The position numbers were made by a program, and so were the translations under genes. Below are positions 47,522-59,469 of a stretch of DNA of 64,000 bases, piece by piece. The notes below the pieces were generated by a model that was not told the origin of the DNA, made no database searches, and saw nothing but the letters and a program-made list of their open reading frames with translations. The DNA lies in the NCBI GenBank assembly GCA_051294375.1, contig CM119270.1, positions 20,482,417 to 20,546,416 on the forward strand, given 5' to 3'. This DNA comes from Paraspadella gotoi. Its lineage: Eukaryota > Chaetognatha. How positions within the stretch are numbered: the stretch's first letter is position 1; the number at the start of each line of letters is the position of its first letter.

Positions 47522-47527
47522 AATAAA
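47522..47527 (+). terminator. Poly(A) signal for disp
   Basis: AATAAA 96 bases after the stop codon, followed by AAATTAG and an AT-rich stretch. No competing signal is closer. Confidence 0.6.
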
Positions 47528-47649
47528 TAAATTAGTAAATGATAAATTGAGTATATGTTTGAATTAAGTTCGTTTTTATTTCCTTCTTCGTCGAAATTAA
47601 ATTTTAGAATTTAGTCTCTTAATATTCTTCAGTTGTAGACTCGCATGTC

Positions 47650-47738
47650 GCTTAGCACGTGATACCACGTGATCTCTAATATTAGCTCGTGATTGTAAAT
47701 GATCGCACGTGATCGTACGTGATCGCACGTGATCGCAC
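47650..47738. promoter_or_regulatory. CACGTG (E-box) cluster
   Basis: GCACGTGAT is repeated with a 10-base period near 47700-47735, with two more CACGTGAT copies at 47656 and 47666. CACGTG is the core recognised by bHLH factors such as Myc/USF/MITF classes. A regulatory role is inference; it could also be a short tandem repeat. Confidence 0.4.
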
Positions 47739-47861
47739 TAAACGCCAACGTCTCTTTCATCTTTGATCGCATTAAATACGAACGAAGGTTTTTGCTCATA
47801 TTTTTTCCCGCGATTCCCAACCTTTTGACCCAGAACCTTTTTCCTTTTCTCCTATTTATTT

Positions 47862-47863
47862 CT

Positions 47864-47902
<39 letters not shown>

Positions 47903-47911
47903 TGCCGCCGT
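47862..47911. repeat. (GCC)n microsatellite
   Basis: About 15 GCC units. GGC- and GCC-rich sequence continues at 47978-48000 and 48172-48235, partly complementary. Confidence 0.95.
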
Positions 47912-48299
47912 TTTTTCTTCCAAAGACTCGGGGAAAACTATTCATCATAAAAACAGTTGGGGAGATGCGGAGGTGAAGGCGGCGGCGGAGGCGGACTGGG
48001 TGAGTGTTGTTATGATCGTTGTTGTTGTTGTTGTCAGATTTAGGTGGGTAGGTTTAGGTGGGTGAGGAAGATGTTCCTCTATGTAAGGTGAGGTTAAGAT
48101 TGCTCTCTCTCTTTCTCTATTCCGCTACCCACTTTCGTAAGTGGCCAAGGCTTCCCAGCCGCCAACGCCCCCCTCACCGACGCCGCCTCTGCCGCGGCCG
48201 CTGCCGCCGCCTCCGCCTCCGCCGCCGCCGAGCATAAAAACTGTCAAGTTGGACCCGAAATCCAGAAATTTATTTAGTCTTGATTTATCAACGTTTTCC

Positions 48300-48445
48300 G
48301 TTGAGGAATAGAGAGAGGGAGGCGGAGGAAGAAGAGGAGGAGGAGGAGAGGGAGGAGGAGTGGGAGGCGGAAGAAGAAGAGGAGGAGGAGGAGGAGGAGG
48401 AAGAGGATAGGGGGGACTGGGAGGAGGAGGGAGGGAGGAAGGAGA
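48300..48445. repeat. GAG/GGA-rich purine tract
   Basis: Degenerate GAGGAGGAG repeat. The Glu- or Pro/Leu-rich frames have no domain. Confidence 0.9.
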
Positions 48446-48504
48446 AGAATAGAAAAAAAAAGAAAAAAACACAAGGAAAAGAATTTGCCATAAGAGACCA
48501 AAAA

Positions 48505-48740
48505 TGAGGCTTTAAAAGGGTTTACGCCATCGAAGGGAAAAAAAGTGATGCCATCGGGAGAGATTGGAATGGCAATTGGAGCACAATGTAGCTATCAATG
48601 GCAGATAGATAGCATTGGTGCCATTTAAGGAGATGGCGACGATACAAAATGAAAAGGTTGCCATTGAAGGCGATAAAAATTGTGCGTGGAAGGAAAATGT
48701 TCCATTAAAGGAGATGGCAAAAGGAACGTGTCTCGCGCCA
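48505..48740. repeat. Degenerate GCCATYGAAGG minisatellite
   Basis: GCCATCGAAGGG, GCCATTTAAGGAGATGGC, GCCATTGAAGGCGA and similar words recur every 30-40 bases. Related ATGGC words are in the 69-bp and 67-bp arrays. Confidence 0.6.
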
Positions 48741-48829
48741 TCGGAGGAAAAAGAAAGAATAAAGTCGATTTGATTTTGTTTTGGCCACAAAAAAAAANNN
48801 NNNNNNNNNNNNNNNNNNNNNNACACACC

Positions 48830-49345
48830 CGAGAGAGATATCTTTTAACTCTCCAGAAGTTTGTTGCCACCCCAATCTCAGTTGGTCGTCCTATATCAAA
48901 CCGAAAAATAAAGTCCATCAAAAACATCTAAGGGTTTGGTTTTCAAAATTAGGTTTCACTTTCTTTAACAGTTTCCTTCCTGAAATCCCCAGCTCTCTTA
49001 TTCATTACCTCAATCCCTATCGCCCTGCTCCCCCTTATCCCATCCCTCGCCCTTAATTCCCTAATCTGCATTGCAATAAGTTCACACAGTCTTAAGAATG
49101 TAACTTCCAGGTCGTGACCCGGTCGCTCATTTGATGTAAAGCCATCAGTTCGTGTCCATTAAAGGTACTAGTTCGATCCTCAATGGTACTTCCCCTGCGG
49201 TATAGCGAGAGGACCGCCGCGTAAACCGCATTGGGGCCTCAAAATCCTAGTTCCAAAGCGGAGGATCCGTTCCATGACTGGCAGATGCGGTTAAAGAAGT
49301 TGCGCGAGAGTCTCTCTCAGTCCACTTAGCGCTTCACCACAAAAC
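48830..49345 (+). repeat. Left arm of 1.2-kb inverted repeat
   Basis: Reverse complement of 49560-50062. Anchors: CCACCCCAATCTCAGTTGGT at 48868 pairs with 50010-50029, and GCAATAAGTTCACACAGTCT at 49073 pairs with 49811-49830. The loop is about 215 bases. Arms differ by many small indels. It starts 8 bases after a 25-N gap. Confidence 0.88.
49107..49340. repeat. SINE-like dispersed repeat, copy B
   Basis: Same family as 38522-38745, beginning TTCCAGGTCGTGACCCGGTC and ending TCAGTCCACTTAGCGCTTCA. It lies within the left arm of the inverted repeat. Confidence 0.65.
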
Positions 49346-49559
49346 GCTCTTCCACCTATCCCACAACCCCTCTATCCATAATTCCTAATACCCCAGTTAA
49401 TTTCCTGATCCCCATAAACCAACCTCTCGAGTCCATCTCCTCCCTCCATCCCACCCCACACCCTCTCGCAGTCTCCAACGTGACTCACATCTCTTTCGAA
49501 ATTCTCCTCAAAAAATAAAAATAAGAAAAAAAGTGGGAAAATTTTTTTTTTTTTCCGTC

Positions 49560-50062
49560 AGATTTCTCTGTGGTGAAGGCGCTAAGTGGACTGAAGATGA
49601 CTCTCCGCAACTTCTTTAACCGCCTCTAGCAGTCATGGAACGGGTCCTCGGCTTGGAACTAGGATTGAGGCCCCAATGCGGTTTACGGCGGTCCTCTCGC
49701 TATCCGCAGGGGAAGTACCATTGGGGATCGAACTAGGTACCTAATGGACACGAGCTGATGGCTTTTACTCAATGAGCGACCGGGTCACGACTGAAGGTTA
49801 CATTCTTATAGACTGTGTGAACTTATTGCAATGCAGATTAGGGATTAAGGGGGCGAGGGATTGGGGATAAGGGGAGCAGGGGATTAGGGGATTGAGGTAA
49901 TGAAGATAAGAGGAGCGGTGGATTGAGGAAGGAAAAACTGTTAAGAAGTGAAAACCTAATGTTGAAACCAAACCCTTATGTGTTTTGATGGACTTTCGTT
50001 TGATAGGACGACCAACTGAGATTGGGGTGGCAACAACTTCTGGGGGTAAAAGATTAGGGGTT
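49560..50062 (-). repeat. Right arm of 1.2-kb inverted repeat
   Basis: Partner of 48830-49345, carrying SINE-like copy C in the opposite orientation. Confidence 0.88.
49565..49800. repeat. SINE-like dispersed repeat, copy C
   Basis: Starts GTGGTGAAGGCGCTAAGTGG (A-box-like), includes ATTGGGGATCGAACTAGG (B-box-like) and ends GCGACCGGGTCACGACTG. Confidence 0.65.
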
Positions 50063-50229
50063 CTTCAGGTGGTTAATATAGAGACTGGGGTGGTGGAGAG
50101 CGGGGGGTGAAAAATGGGACAGATTTAGCGATTCAAATTTGGCACTTGTCGTCCCACTTTTTTTCTTTCGCCCATTTTTCTTTGTCTTTGATTTCTGACG
50201 TCAAGTGCAACATTTCACAATCGCCGTTT

Positions 50230-50365
50230 GATTTTTTCGCTCTCTCTCTCTCATCATCTAACTCTCTCTCTCTCACCTTCTTCTCTACTTCTCTCTCTCT
50301 CTCTCTCTCATCTTCTCTCCATCTCTCAATCATCTCTCTCTCTCTCTCTTCTTTCGCCCCTCCTT
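50230..50365. repeat. CT-rich microsatellite
   Basis: Interrupted CTCTCTCT with CATC words. Confidence 0.9.
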
Positions 50366-50499
50366 GAAAAACAAAAAATTTTTTTTTTTTTCCCTTCGTT
50401 GCGCAAATTTGGCTCTAACTACACGCGGTTGCGTTCTTTCCCTCTTGGAACCACTTTTTTTTTCCCTTTCGAGTAAGAGACTCTTACATTTGTACATTT

Positions 50500-51041
50500 G
50501 TCAAGTCTTCGCTTCTTTCTCCCTTTTTACTTCTTTCCTTTTTTCTTCTTTCCTTTTTTCTTTCTTCATCTTTTTTCTTTTTCTCTTTTCTTCTATTATT
50601 TTGATTCTTTCCTTTTTTCATCTTTCCTTTCTATTCTTTTTCTCATTTTATGTCTTCTTTTCTTTTTTTTTCTTTTTTCCTTCCTTNNNNNNNNNNNNNN
50701 NNNNNNNNNNNNNNNNNNNNNNNNNNNNNNNNNNNNNNNNNNNNNNNNNNNNNNNNNNNNNNNNNNNNNNNNNNNNNNNNNNNNNNNNNNNNNNNNNNNN
50801 NNNNNNNNNNNNNNNNNNNNNNNNNNNNNNNNNNNNNNNNNNNNNNNNNNNNNNNNNNNNNNNNNNNNNNNNNNNNNNNNNNNNNNNNNNNNNNNNNNNN
50901 NNNNNNNNNNNNNNNNNNNNNNNNNNNNNNNNNNNNNNNNNNNNNNNNNNNNNNNNNNNNNNNNNNNNNNNNNNNNNNNNNNNNNNNNNNNNNNNNNNNN
51001 NNNNNNNNNNNNNNNNNNNNNNNNNNNNNNNNNNNNNNNNN

Positions 51042-51076
<35 letters not shown>

Positions 51077-52620
51077 CTTTCATCAATTCCTTCCATTTTG
51101 TCCAGATTTTTCCCCGATTCTTATCAAGATTCGTATTTCTCTCTCTTTAACCTTTCGGGCAAAAGAATCGAAATATTTTTTTCAGTTGCTCGCGATTTCG
51201 TCAATGAAACTAAAGTCGATTTTTTTATCGATTAACTATTTATTATTCTGTCAATTTTTATTGCAAAAATGCAACAATCACAATCTTTTAGGTCATAAGA
51301 GTAAATGGGGTGGATGGTCACGATAATAATGAAAATATTAATGATGGTAATATTCTTAACTCTTGGTCACCACAATCTTTTAAATTTGTCATATTTAAAC
51401 AAAAAATAAACTGAAATAAACATAATGCGAGATTACTGCGAATAGCCTCTCCATTACTTATTACTCTCATTACTTCTTTAGATTAAACGATTTTTTAAAA
51501 AAAAATTGTTTAATATTTTTTTTCTTTTAATCATATTTTTATTTCTTTTTTTTATCTTCTCTGCGGCCGACGAACTCAGACTTTCGTCGTCGTCGTCGTC
51601 TTCGTCGTCGTCGTCGCTAAAAAAACTCATTTGAATTTTCTCTTATGACTTTTTTCTTTCTCACTCGTCGTCAGTCTCACTTCTCCTCCTCCTCCTCCTC
51701 CTCATTTTTTTACTTCACCTTTTTTCTTCCGATTGTATTCTTCATTTCTTTTTTATACTTTTTCCTCTTTATTCTTATATTTTAATTTTATTTAATTTCT
51801 AATTTTGTTTCTTCTTTTTTATTTATTTTTGTATATAAGTTTTGTATTGTAAATTTTTATTTAACGATTTTTAAATCTTTTTTATTTTCATTTATTTCTT
51901 CGTTCTTTTCTTTTTGTCTCTTCCTTCTTTTCTTTTTATATTTTAATTCTTCTCTTCTTCTCTTCTTTCCTCCTTTTCGGTTTTCCTTTCCTTTTTTCTC
52001 CTTTTATTCTTTCCTCCTTTTCTTTTTTATTTTCCTTTTTCCTCCTTTTCTTCTTTCCTTTTTTTCCTCCATCACTCTTTTCTTTTTTCCTCCTTTCCTT
52101 TTTTCTCCTTTTCTTCTTTCCTCCTTTNNNNNNNNNNTTCCTAATTTTGTTTATTTTTTTTTACGTAATTCTTTGGATTCTTTTGTATCTCTTTTTGTAT
52201 GAAATTGGTACAACCTATATAAAAATTACAAGAAAATACAAGAAAATAAGAAAAATGTTTAAAAATCGTAAATTAAAAATTTATAATACAAAACTTATAT
52301 AATATGTATATATAATTCATATTTAATTTACGATTTTTATTTTTTTTTCTTATTTTCTTTGATTTCTTCGTCCTTTTCTTTTTGTCTTTTCCTTCTTTTC
52401 TTTTTATATTTGATTTCTTTTCTTTTTATATCCTTTTTTTTTCCTTTCCTTCTTCTTCCTTCTTCTCTTCTTTTCTCCTTTCCTTCTCTTCTTTCCTCCG
52501 CCTTTTATTACTCTTCCTCCTCTCAGTTCATCTCAGGTTTCTCCTTCGAAATCGAAATCGATTCTCTTGTGTCTCATTCTCTCTCTCTCTCTCTCTCTCT
52601 CAGAGAGAAGATCATTAGAA
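50500..52620. other. Pyrimidine-rich and AT-rich stretch with N gaps, no gene seen
   Basis: T/C-rich tracts flank a 355-base N gap (50687-51041), then a GA run (51042-51072), AT-rich DNA, a GTC run (51584-51616) and more CTTTTC tracts with a 10-base N gap at 52128-52137. ORFs here are Phe/Ser-rich translations. Confidence 0.6.
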
Positions 52621-52679
52621 GAATGAAAAAAGAGATAAACAAAAGAAAAAAAGGAAAAAAAAAAGACTATTCGGATTGA

Positions 52680-53700
52680 ACATTTGTAGATCTATCACCT
52701 TTAGCCTCTGTTTCAGAGCCTAATCTTGCATATTAATTATTATTTAGCATTATATGACGTGTCTCTCGGTAAGTGTGTCATCTGTCGTCGAGATACAGCG
52801 TCTTACGAGAGAGGTCATCGTTCCAGAGCGACAGATAAGAGAGAAGACATAACAACATTCACATTTAGGTGATATCTTTCTCGCGACCAACGTAAGCGAC
52901 CTGACTCTGAGACTGATTGCGATCGTTCAGTGGATCTGTATCTTGATCTCGCATTCGACCTGGATCGAGTTGATGTCGATTAACTTCGCCCTCGAACATC
53001 ATTTTTTTTTAACCTGTGTCACCTTGTTAACATCTTGCGCCGAGCCGGGAAAGAGGGTACATAACATCTTGCAATCGTAATAAGTTTCTTTAAATGTACT
53101 TACACTTACTCTGGCCATCTTCTTTCATGTATGGAGATGAAATTAATTTTCTAATTTCAGAGGTTTCTAAATTTTGGATTCTGAATTCTTTCAGTTGTTT
53201 AACTTATAATTTCTGTCATGGAGGTCAATTGAATTTCAGATTATTTTCGATTACTTCGGGGAAAGAATTTGTTATTTAACATGATTTTATAAGATCTTTT
53301 TTATTATCAACTATGTTAATTAGATTCCCTACTGACGTCAAACTATGATATCGATGATGTTGAGTCACGATGAGACTTGAGAGCAGACTTCTAAGCAGAG
53401 TCCTGTTTATATAATTGATTAAATTCTTGAGAAGAGATGACTGATCTCGACTGCTTATTGCACGCATCCTGAGATCGGTTTCGTCCTTAGAGGAGAAGAG
53501 GAGGCCTATTTTTACGGTTCTCTTATTGGATATCTGAGTATGAAACGATCACGATAGAGTGTATGACTTTTTGGTTATTTTCCTCTTTATCCTCCTGGTC
53601 TCTTCTTTTACCCGTTTGTCAATTTGTCAGCTGGCAAGACTAGTAGCTCAAGCGTTAACATTAATCGAGGTTGGATGAGGCAATAACGCACGTACTTATC
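52680..53700. other. Unique-looking AT/GC-mixed sequence, unrecognised
   Basis: One of the few non-repetitive stretches on the right side, with balanced composition at 52755-53060 (TGTCATCTGTCGTCGAGATA and following). No frame gives a protein I recognise and no exon pair is evident. Confidence 0.4.
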
Positions 53701-55735
53701 TTCACTCTTTCTTTTTTTCGCTCCCTTTCCTTTTTCAATAACGCTTGCATTGACATATTATCCGTCCTCCGCGGAAGTATTTTAACGCTTTTCCTACTTA
53801 GCTTCTTCATTTCGCTTTTCTTACACATCATATCGGTGAAGATTTTCCTTCTTCATCTTTTTTTTCGCTTATTCTTATCTGTCGCTCCGTTTTCCTTTCT
53901 CTCCCTTTCGCGGTTTCTTCCTGTTTTTTCTTCTTTCCTCCTTTCCTCTCTTCTTTCCTCCGACTTTTATTATACTCTTCTCCCTCGAGTTGTCATTCTC
54001 AGGTTTCTCTTCGAAAATCCAAATTTCGGAGTGCTGCTTGGTTCACTCTCTCTCTCTCTCGTCTCCGTCTCTTCTCTCTCTCCCTCTCCTCTCTCCTGCT
54101 CTCTCTCTCTCTCCTCTCTTCTCTCTCGTCTCTCCTCTCTCTACCCTATGCTCTCTCTCTCATCTCTCTCTCTCTCGGGACCTCTGNNNNNNNNNNNNNN
54201 NNNNNNNNNNNTCTCTTCCTTGTCCATTCATCTCCTTCTGTCGATTTTCATTTAATGATCGCTCACAAAATATATCCACTCCATTCTAGTCAGTATTTAA
54301 ATATAGTCACATTGATTATGGCTTACAATAGATACTGTTTTTAAAAATATCTTTATTTAAAACTACTAATATATTTTTGTAAATTTTCTAATGTGTTTTC
54401 ATTTCATTTTTTTTCCCTTTTTTCATTTTTTTCGTTTATTCAGCCTTAATCAACGCGTTGATTTTGATTTGATTTTATTTTTAGGGTCTATCTCTCCCTC
54501 TCTCTCCCTTTGACTCACACTCGCTCTCACTCTATCTCTTTCTTTCTCTCCCTCTCTTTTTTATCTCTCTTTTCTGTGATTCTGTTCTCTTTTTATCTCT
54601 GAACGAATATAAGGTTTCTACTGTTGCCTTTGACTTTCATGAATAATTCATGAAAATCTTGATGAAAAAATAAACGCGACGCGAGATTTTCTCTTAACGA
54701 AAATAAAATATCTTGTCCCTTCTCTTTTCTCCCCTTAACGGATATTTCATGACTCTGTNNNNNNNNNNNNNNNNNNNNNNNNNAAAAGCAACATAAACAA
54801 ACAAAAAGATAAACAAACTGAAATCAAAACAAAAATAATGCCCGAGCGAGCAAAGTGTTTTCTATTTTTTTCTCGAATATACGTTCGCAATTAGTCGCAA
54901 AGCTTGCAAAGCTTGCGAAAGCTCCAACCTTTGTTTCCTATGTCTCAGTAACTTGCATACTTTGATTTTTCTTGTTACTCGCCATATTCCAATTAAGAGC
55001 TCGGAAGAACGTTTCTGTCGTTCCGACTCGGATCACTACTCATTGGGTCAATATACGAATGTCGCGAGATCATCTTGGTGGTGGAATAGAGATGAGCGAC
55101 GGGTGACAACGTACGTAGGTAAACAATATGTATGCGACATAATGAAAATAAATGCAGCTGAATGATAAGATGATTCGATCCCGTCTATAATTCTGGATAT
55201 CCTGGAAATACTAATTTACCTTTTTTTTACAAGTAAAAGTGTACGGGCAGGCACGGAGTGGTATACAGTAAGTGGGTTGTTCATGACACCGATAATAAGA
55301 CGGGGCAGAGGCAATGCAGAGCAATGCAATTATAAAATTCTTTTAAATAGACCAGCGGAAGCATAAGGAGAGCAGATCGTATCTATAAAGATATATTTCA
55401 CGCGAAATGCGCCAAAAAAATATTGAAATTCGAGAGAAAGAAAGACAAACAAATTTTCTGGATGACGAGAAAGGCTGGCCATTTACATTTTTGTAGTTAA
55501 GAGTTGCAGAAGAATCTAGCGCGTTACAGTACCAGGACTGAATAACTCAGTATCTATTCCTTGAACGAACATGACGAAGTGTTATTAATCCGGTTTTTTA
55601 GAGTTGAAGATCTGTATCCCTCGGGAGAGAGAGATGAATGGGCTTTAGTTCGGAATCGGAGGTCGCGCAGAGAGAGAGAGGATAGAGAGAGAGACAATGG
55701 TAGAAAGAGGAATGATGAAGCATGATAAAGATAGA
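53700..55735. other. CT-rich tracts, N gaps and unrecognised sequence
   Basis: CT tracts at 54040-54180 and 54490-54560, 25-N gaps at 54187 and 54759, then mixed sequence at 54780-55620 with no recognised gene. Confidence 0.5.
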
Positions 55736-55784
55736 GAAAAATTTAACTAAAAACCAGAATAAGAATTATCAAAAAGAATAACTC

Positions 55785-55937
55785 CTTGGCAATCCTCCTC
55801 TCTTTCTTCTCCTCTTTCTTCTTCTCTCATCTCTCTCTCTCCTCTCTCATCTCTCCCTCTCTCCGCTCTCTCTCTCTTTCCTCTCTCTCTCATCTCTCCT
55901 TCTCTCGCTCTCTCTCTCTCTCTCCTCTCTCTCTCTC

Positions 55938-55968
<31 letters not shown>

Positions 55969-55980
55969 CTCTCTCTCAAA
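55785..55980. repeat. CT-rich microsatellite
   Basis: Nearly 200 bases of CTCTCTC with CATC and CCT variants. GA-rich runs at 56098-56260 are complementary to it. Confidence 0.9.
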
Positions 55981-56299
55981 ATATATTAATGCCCATTTTC
56001 CGTTTGATGCCAGGATTCGCAATCGTCCGACGCAATTATCGTGAAATTAGTAACCCTCGGACAGAAATAACCGGAAAGAGCATTGCAGTCTTTGCAACGA
56101 GAGAGAGAGAGACGAACCCGAGAGAGAGAGAGATGAGAGAGAGAGAAGGAGGAGATCGGGAGATGACAGCTCCGATGAGAGGAAAGGACTGACGACGACG
56201 TGAGAGAGAGAAGAGACAGAGAGAGAGGACGAGAGAGACGACCTCCCGAGACGAGTGGAGAGCCAAGTGACGAGGACGGACGAGACACAGGAGCCACGA

Positions 56300-56560
56300 G
56301 CGAGGCTACCACCTACGCTGCCGCTCCCTCGTGCCCATAACCCAGCCTCAGAACGGCATCCTTTCACTCACATCCATGCTTCCCATCCCATCACACAGCA
56401 AGGCACAGAAGCAGCATCTGAGAGAGAACACAGAGAGGCCCCCTACGCCGCTGCCGCGCCTCGCGGGGCGTCTGCCGGCGCGTGACCCACGCGCCGTCCC
56501 GCCTCACTTGGATCGAGAAGGAGAGACAACCTTCCGCGTCTGAGGGTGAGAGTCCTGCGA
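56300..56560. other. GC-rich island, unrecognised
   Basis: CpG-rich sequence (CGCCGCTGCCGCGCCTCGCG at 56447) between GA tracts. Several overlapping frames are open on both strands because stop codons are rare. None shows a domain. Confidence 0.35.
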
Positions 56561-57147
56561 GAGAGAGATAGAGCCGCGTCAAACCGGACACGCATCGAGA
56601 GAACGAGTGGGAGTCGCGCGAGAGAGAAGAAGACACTGAGACCAGAGACTGGAGACCAGAGAGGAGAGGAGAGAGACCAGACCACGACCTATTTTCTTTT
56701 TCACTTTCTCACGACAGGAACAGGAAAAGGAACTTCAACTTACATTTTTTTTACATTTCAAATTTGTTTTACCATTTTTTTAAAATCTGAGATATTAACT
56801 GTGAAATATAGTGATCAATGTAAATTCAGACAGTGATCTTTAATAAATGTCCTGTAGCAGTAGTATTTCGATTTATTTTAAAATTCCACTTTTTAAAAGT
56901 TTCTTTTTAATGTCTACAACAATTTTCAAAGGGATTAGTTTCAACGAACTTTCACGAACCCCTTCCCTCCCCGCCTAAAATTCACTTTTCAAAAAAACGT
57001 TTCCCGCCATCAAAATTCAGGGATTCCTCACAAGCAACTTCTTCCTCATCTTCTTCACCCCATTTTTGGAATCCCTCTTCTTCCTCGGAAATCCCTTCCC
57101 AATTCTTCCTTCTTAAGACTTCTTGACTTTTCGTGTCCCGATGCCTC

Positions 57148-57435
57148 AAAGGTAAATGCCCTTTTCTCATACTTTATACTGCTTAATGCCCTGGGGGTAA
57201 ATACCTTTTCTTAATACTTTTCAGAACCTAAATACTCTTTCCTAATACTTTTCAGAGCTTAATGCCCAGCGGGTAGATGCCCCCTTCCTTTTACATTTCA
57301 CAGCCTTATGCCTTGCGGTAAATGCCCTTTTCTCATACTTTATAGAGCTAATGCCCTGCGCTAAATATCCTTTCCTACTACTTTTCAGGCTCTAATTCTC
57401 TGCGCCTCATGCCCCTTTTTAATTATTCTCTCCCA
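57148..57435. repeat. Minisatellite GGTAAATGCCCTTTTCTCAT
   Basis: About five or six diverged tandem units of 45-55 bases, each with a TAATGCCCTGCG-like block and a TACTTTTCAGAG block. Confidence 0.7.
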
Positions 57436-57619
57436 CATACTTTTTCCTCCGGTTTAAACCTCTTGTTACTTTCATTCCCTCGAAATTCTTCATCCAAAAA
57501 CCTTTTTAAATATTTTCGATGCAAATATTAATATTTTTCGTTGGTCGGTTGATCCAAATATATTCTTATACGTTGTTACTTATGTGATAGTCCTTTCTTT
57601 TTGTTGTGTTAACTATTAG

Positions 57620-57770
57620 GAACAGAGCTTAGATTTTTGCAACAACAATTTATTTTGATTTGTAACGAACATGTTGCACTTTGGCGCTGATGAAAGTTCA
57701 AATTTAGAGCCGAAACATGTTCCTTTCAAATCAAAACAAATTGTTGTTGCAAAAATTTAAACTCTGTTTC
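57620..57770. repeat. 150-bp hairpin
   Basis: Arms of about 55 bases (57621-57675 and 57714-57769) are inverted copies, for example TTTTTGCAACAACAATTT and its complement. The loop is about 38 bases and contains CTGATGA (57687-57693) and GAAAC (57712-57716). It resembles a small hairpin-forming repeat. Confidence 0.75.
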
Positions 57771-58130
57771 TTACGTTGTTACTTATATCTCAATGTGCAA
57801 TGCTCATGTAACACATGGCACATAAATGTTATACCATAAAACACTGTATTCTAATCATTTCTTCACCTCTCTTTTTTAACCATAAATATTATCCAGCGCA
57901 ACACCATGGAATCCTTATTACTCTCTCCTCGCAACTCCCCAGTTAATTTTCCCATCTGTCAAATCTTCGCTTTCCCCCCTCCTCTTCCTTCCCCCCCCTA
58001 AACGGGCTTAAGTTTTCACTTCCCTCTTTCTCTCTCTTTACCCCCGCGACATCCGCCTCCATTTCTAAGAAATGTCTTTCCTTTTTCTGAGAAAAGCCTT
58101 TCCCATTTTTTCCTCTTTCCACCTCAAACC

Positions 58131-58263
<133 letters not shown>

Positions 58264-58837
58264 GGAGTCGTGCCCTTGCATAATCCCTTTCCCCTCAAGG
58301 TCGCGCCACGAAAGGTCGCACAATCTCCGAGACAGAAGATTTCGTCTTCACTCATCGTCGTCACACGTTGCAGTATGATGACTTTGGGGGGAGGAAGCGT
58401 GCCAGGTATGAAAAGTGTGGGTCTAATGTTTCAAAAGAAAACGAGGTTTCTCGCCGTCTTACTATTTAATGGTCGTCATTTTTTAAGGCGGTCTCAATAT
58501 TTGTCTATTTGCCTTTCTCTCTCTATTTATTTGAGTCTGTCTCTGTCCCTGTCTTTCTATTTACTATCTATTACAAATTTAAAAAAAAAAATATATACAG
58601 CATTTCCTGTTCAACAGTTCCTGGCTGCCGCTAATTTTCTTTTTCTTTCTTTTTCTTAAATTATCGCTTTGCTCTCTTTTCATCTTCTCTCCTATTTCAC
58701 TTACTCTACCTCTTCCTCCTCCTCTTTCTCCTCCTCTTTCTCCTCCTCCTCTTCCTCCACCTTCCTTTTCTTCCAGATCTTCTCCTCAGGCATCTACTGG
58801 TCTAAGCCTGCTCATTCCAACTGTTTCTGTCTTAAAT

Positions 58838-59017
58838 CTCTCTCTCTCTCTCTCTCTCTCAAGGAGAGAGCCCGATCAGTCTTCTGTCTAAATTCTCTCT
58901 CTCTCTCTCTCTCATCTCCTCTCTCTCTCTCTTCTCTCTCTCTCTGTTTCTTCTCTCTCTCTTTCTCCCGCCTCTCTCTCTCCTCTCCTCTGCCTCTCCA
59001 TCACTCTCTCTCTCCCT
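58838..59017. repeat. CT-rich microsatellites
   Basis: Several CT runs, with one GAGAGAG interruption, ending at a 25-N gap (59018-59042). Confidence 0.9.
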
Positions 59018-59117
59018 NNNNNNNNNNNNNNNNNNNNNNNNNCCCCTCTCCCCACGTCGTTCGGACCTAATGTCGCGGGAGAAAAAACGCGCGAAAGATC
59101 GTAACATAAAATCGGAG

Positions 59118-59460
59118 CTGACGATGCCGTCCGTGGGAATGGCAAGATGGCAAAAAGAGACGCTGGCGTTGGTGGCAATGAGAGTAGTTAATGCCGTCAC
59201 TGGGAATGGCAAGATGGCAAAGAGAGACGCTGGCGTTAGTGGCAATGAAAGAAGTTAATGCCGTCAGTGGGAATGGCAAGATGGCAGAAAGAGACAATGG
59301 CGTTGGAGGCAATGAAAGGAGTTAATGCCGTCAGTGGAAATGGCAAGATGGCACAGAGAGACGCTTGCGTTGTTGGCAATGAAAGAACTTAATGCCGTCA
59401 GTGGGAATGGCAAAATGGCAGAGAGAGACGCTGGCGTTGGTGGCAATGAGAGGGACTGAC
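59118..59460. repeat. 67-bp minisatellite, five units
   Basis: Units begin TTAATGCCGTCAGTGGGAAT and contain GCAAGATGGCA and GAGACGCTGGCGTTGGTGGC. The copies are about 90% alike. Confidence 0.9.
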
Positions 59461-59469
59461 GAAAAAAGT

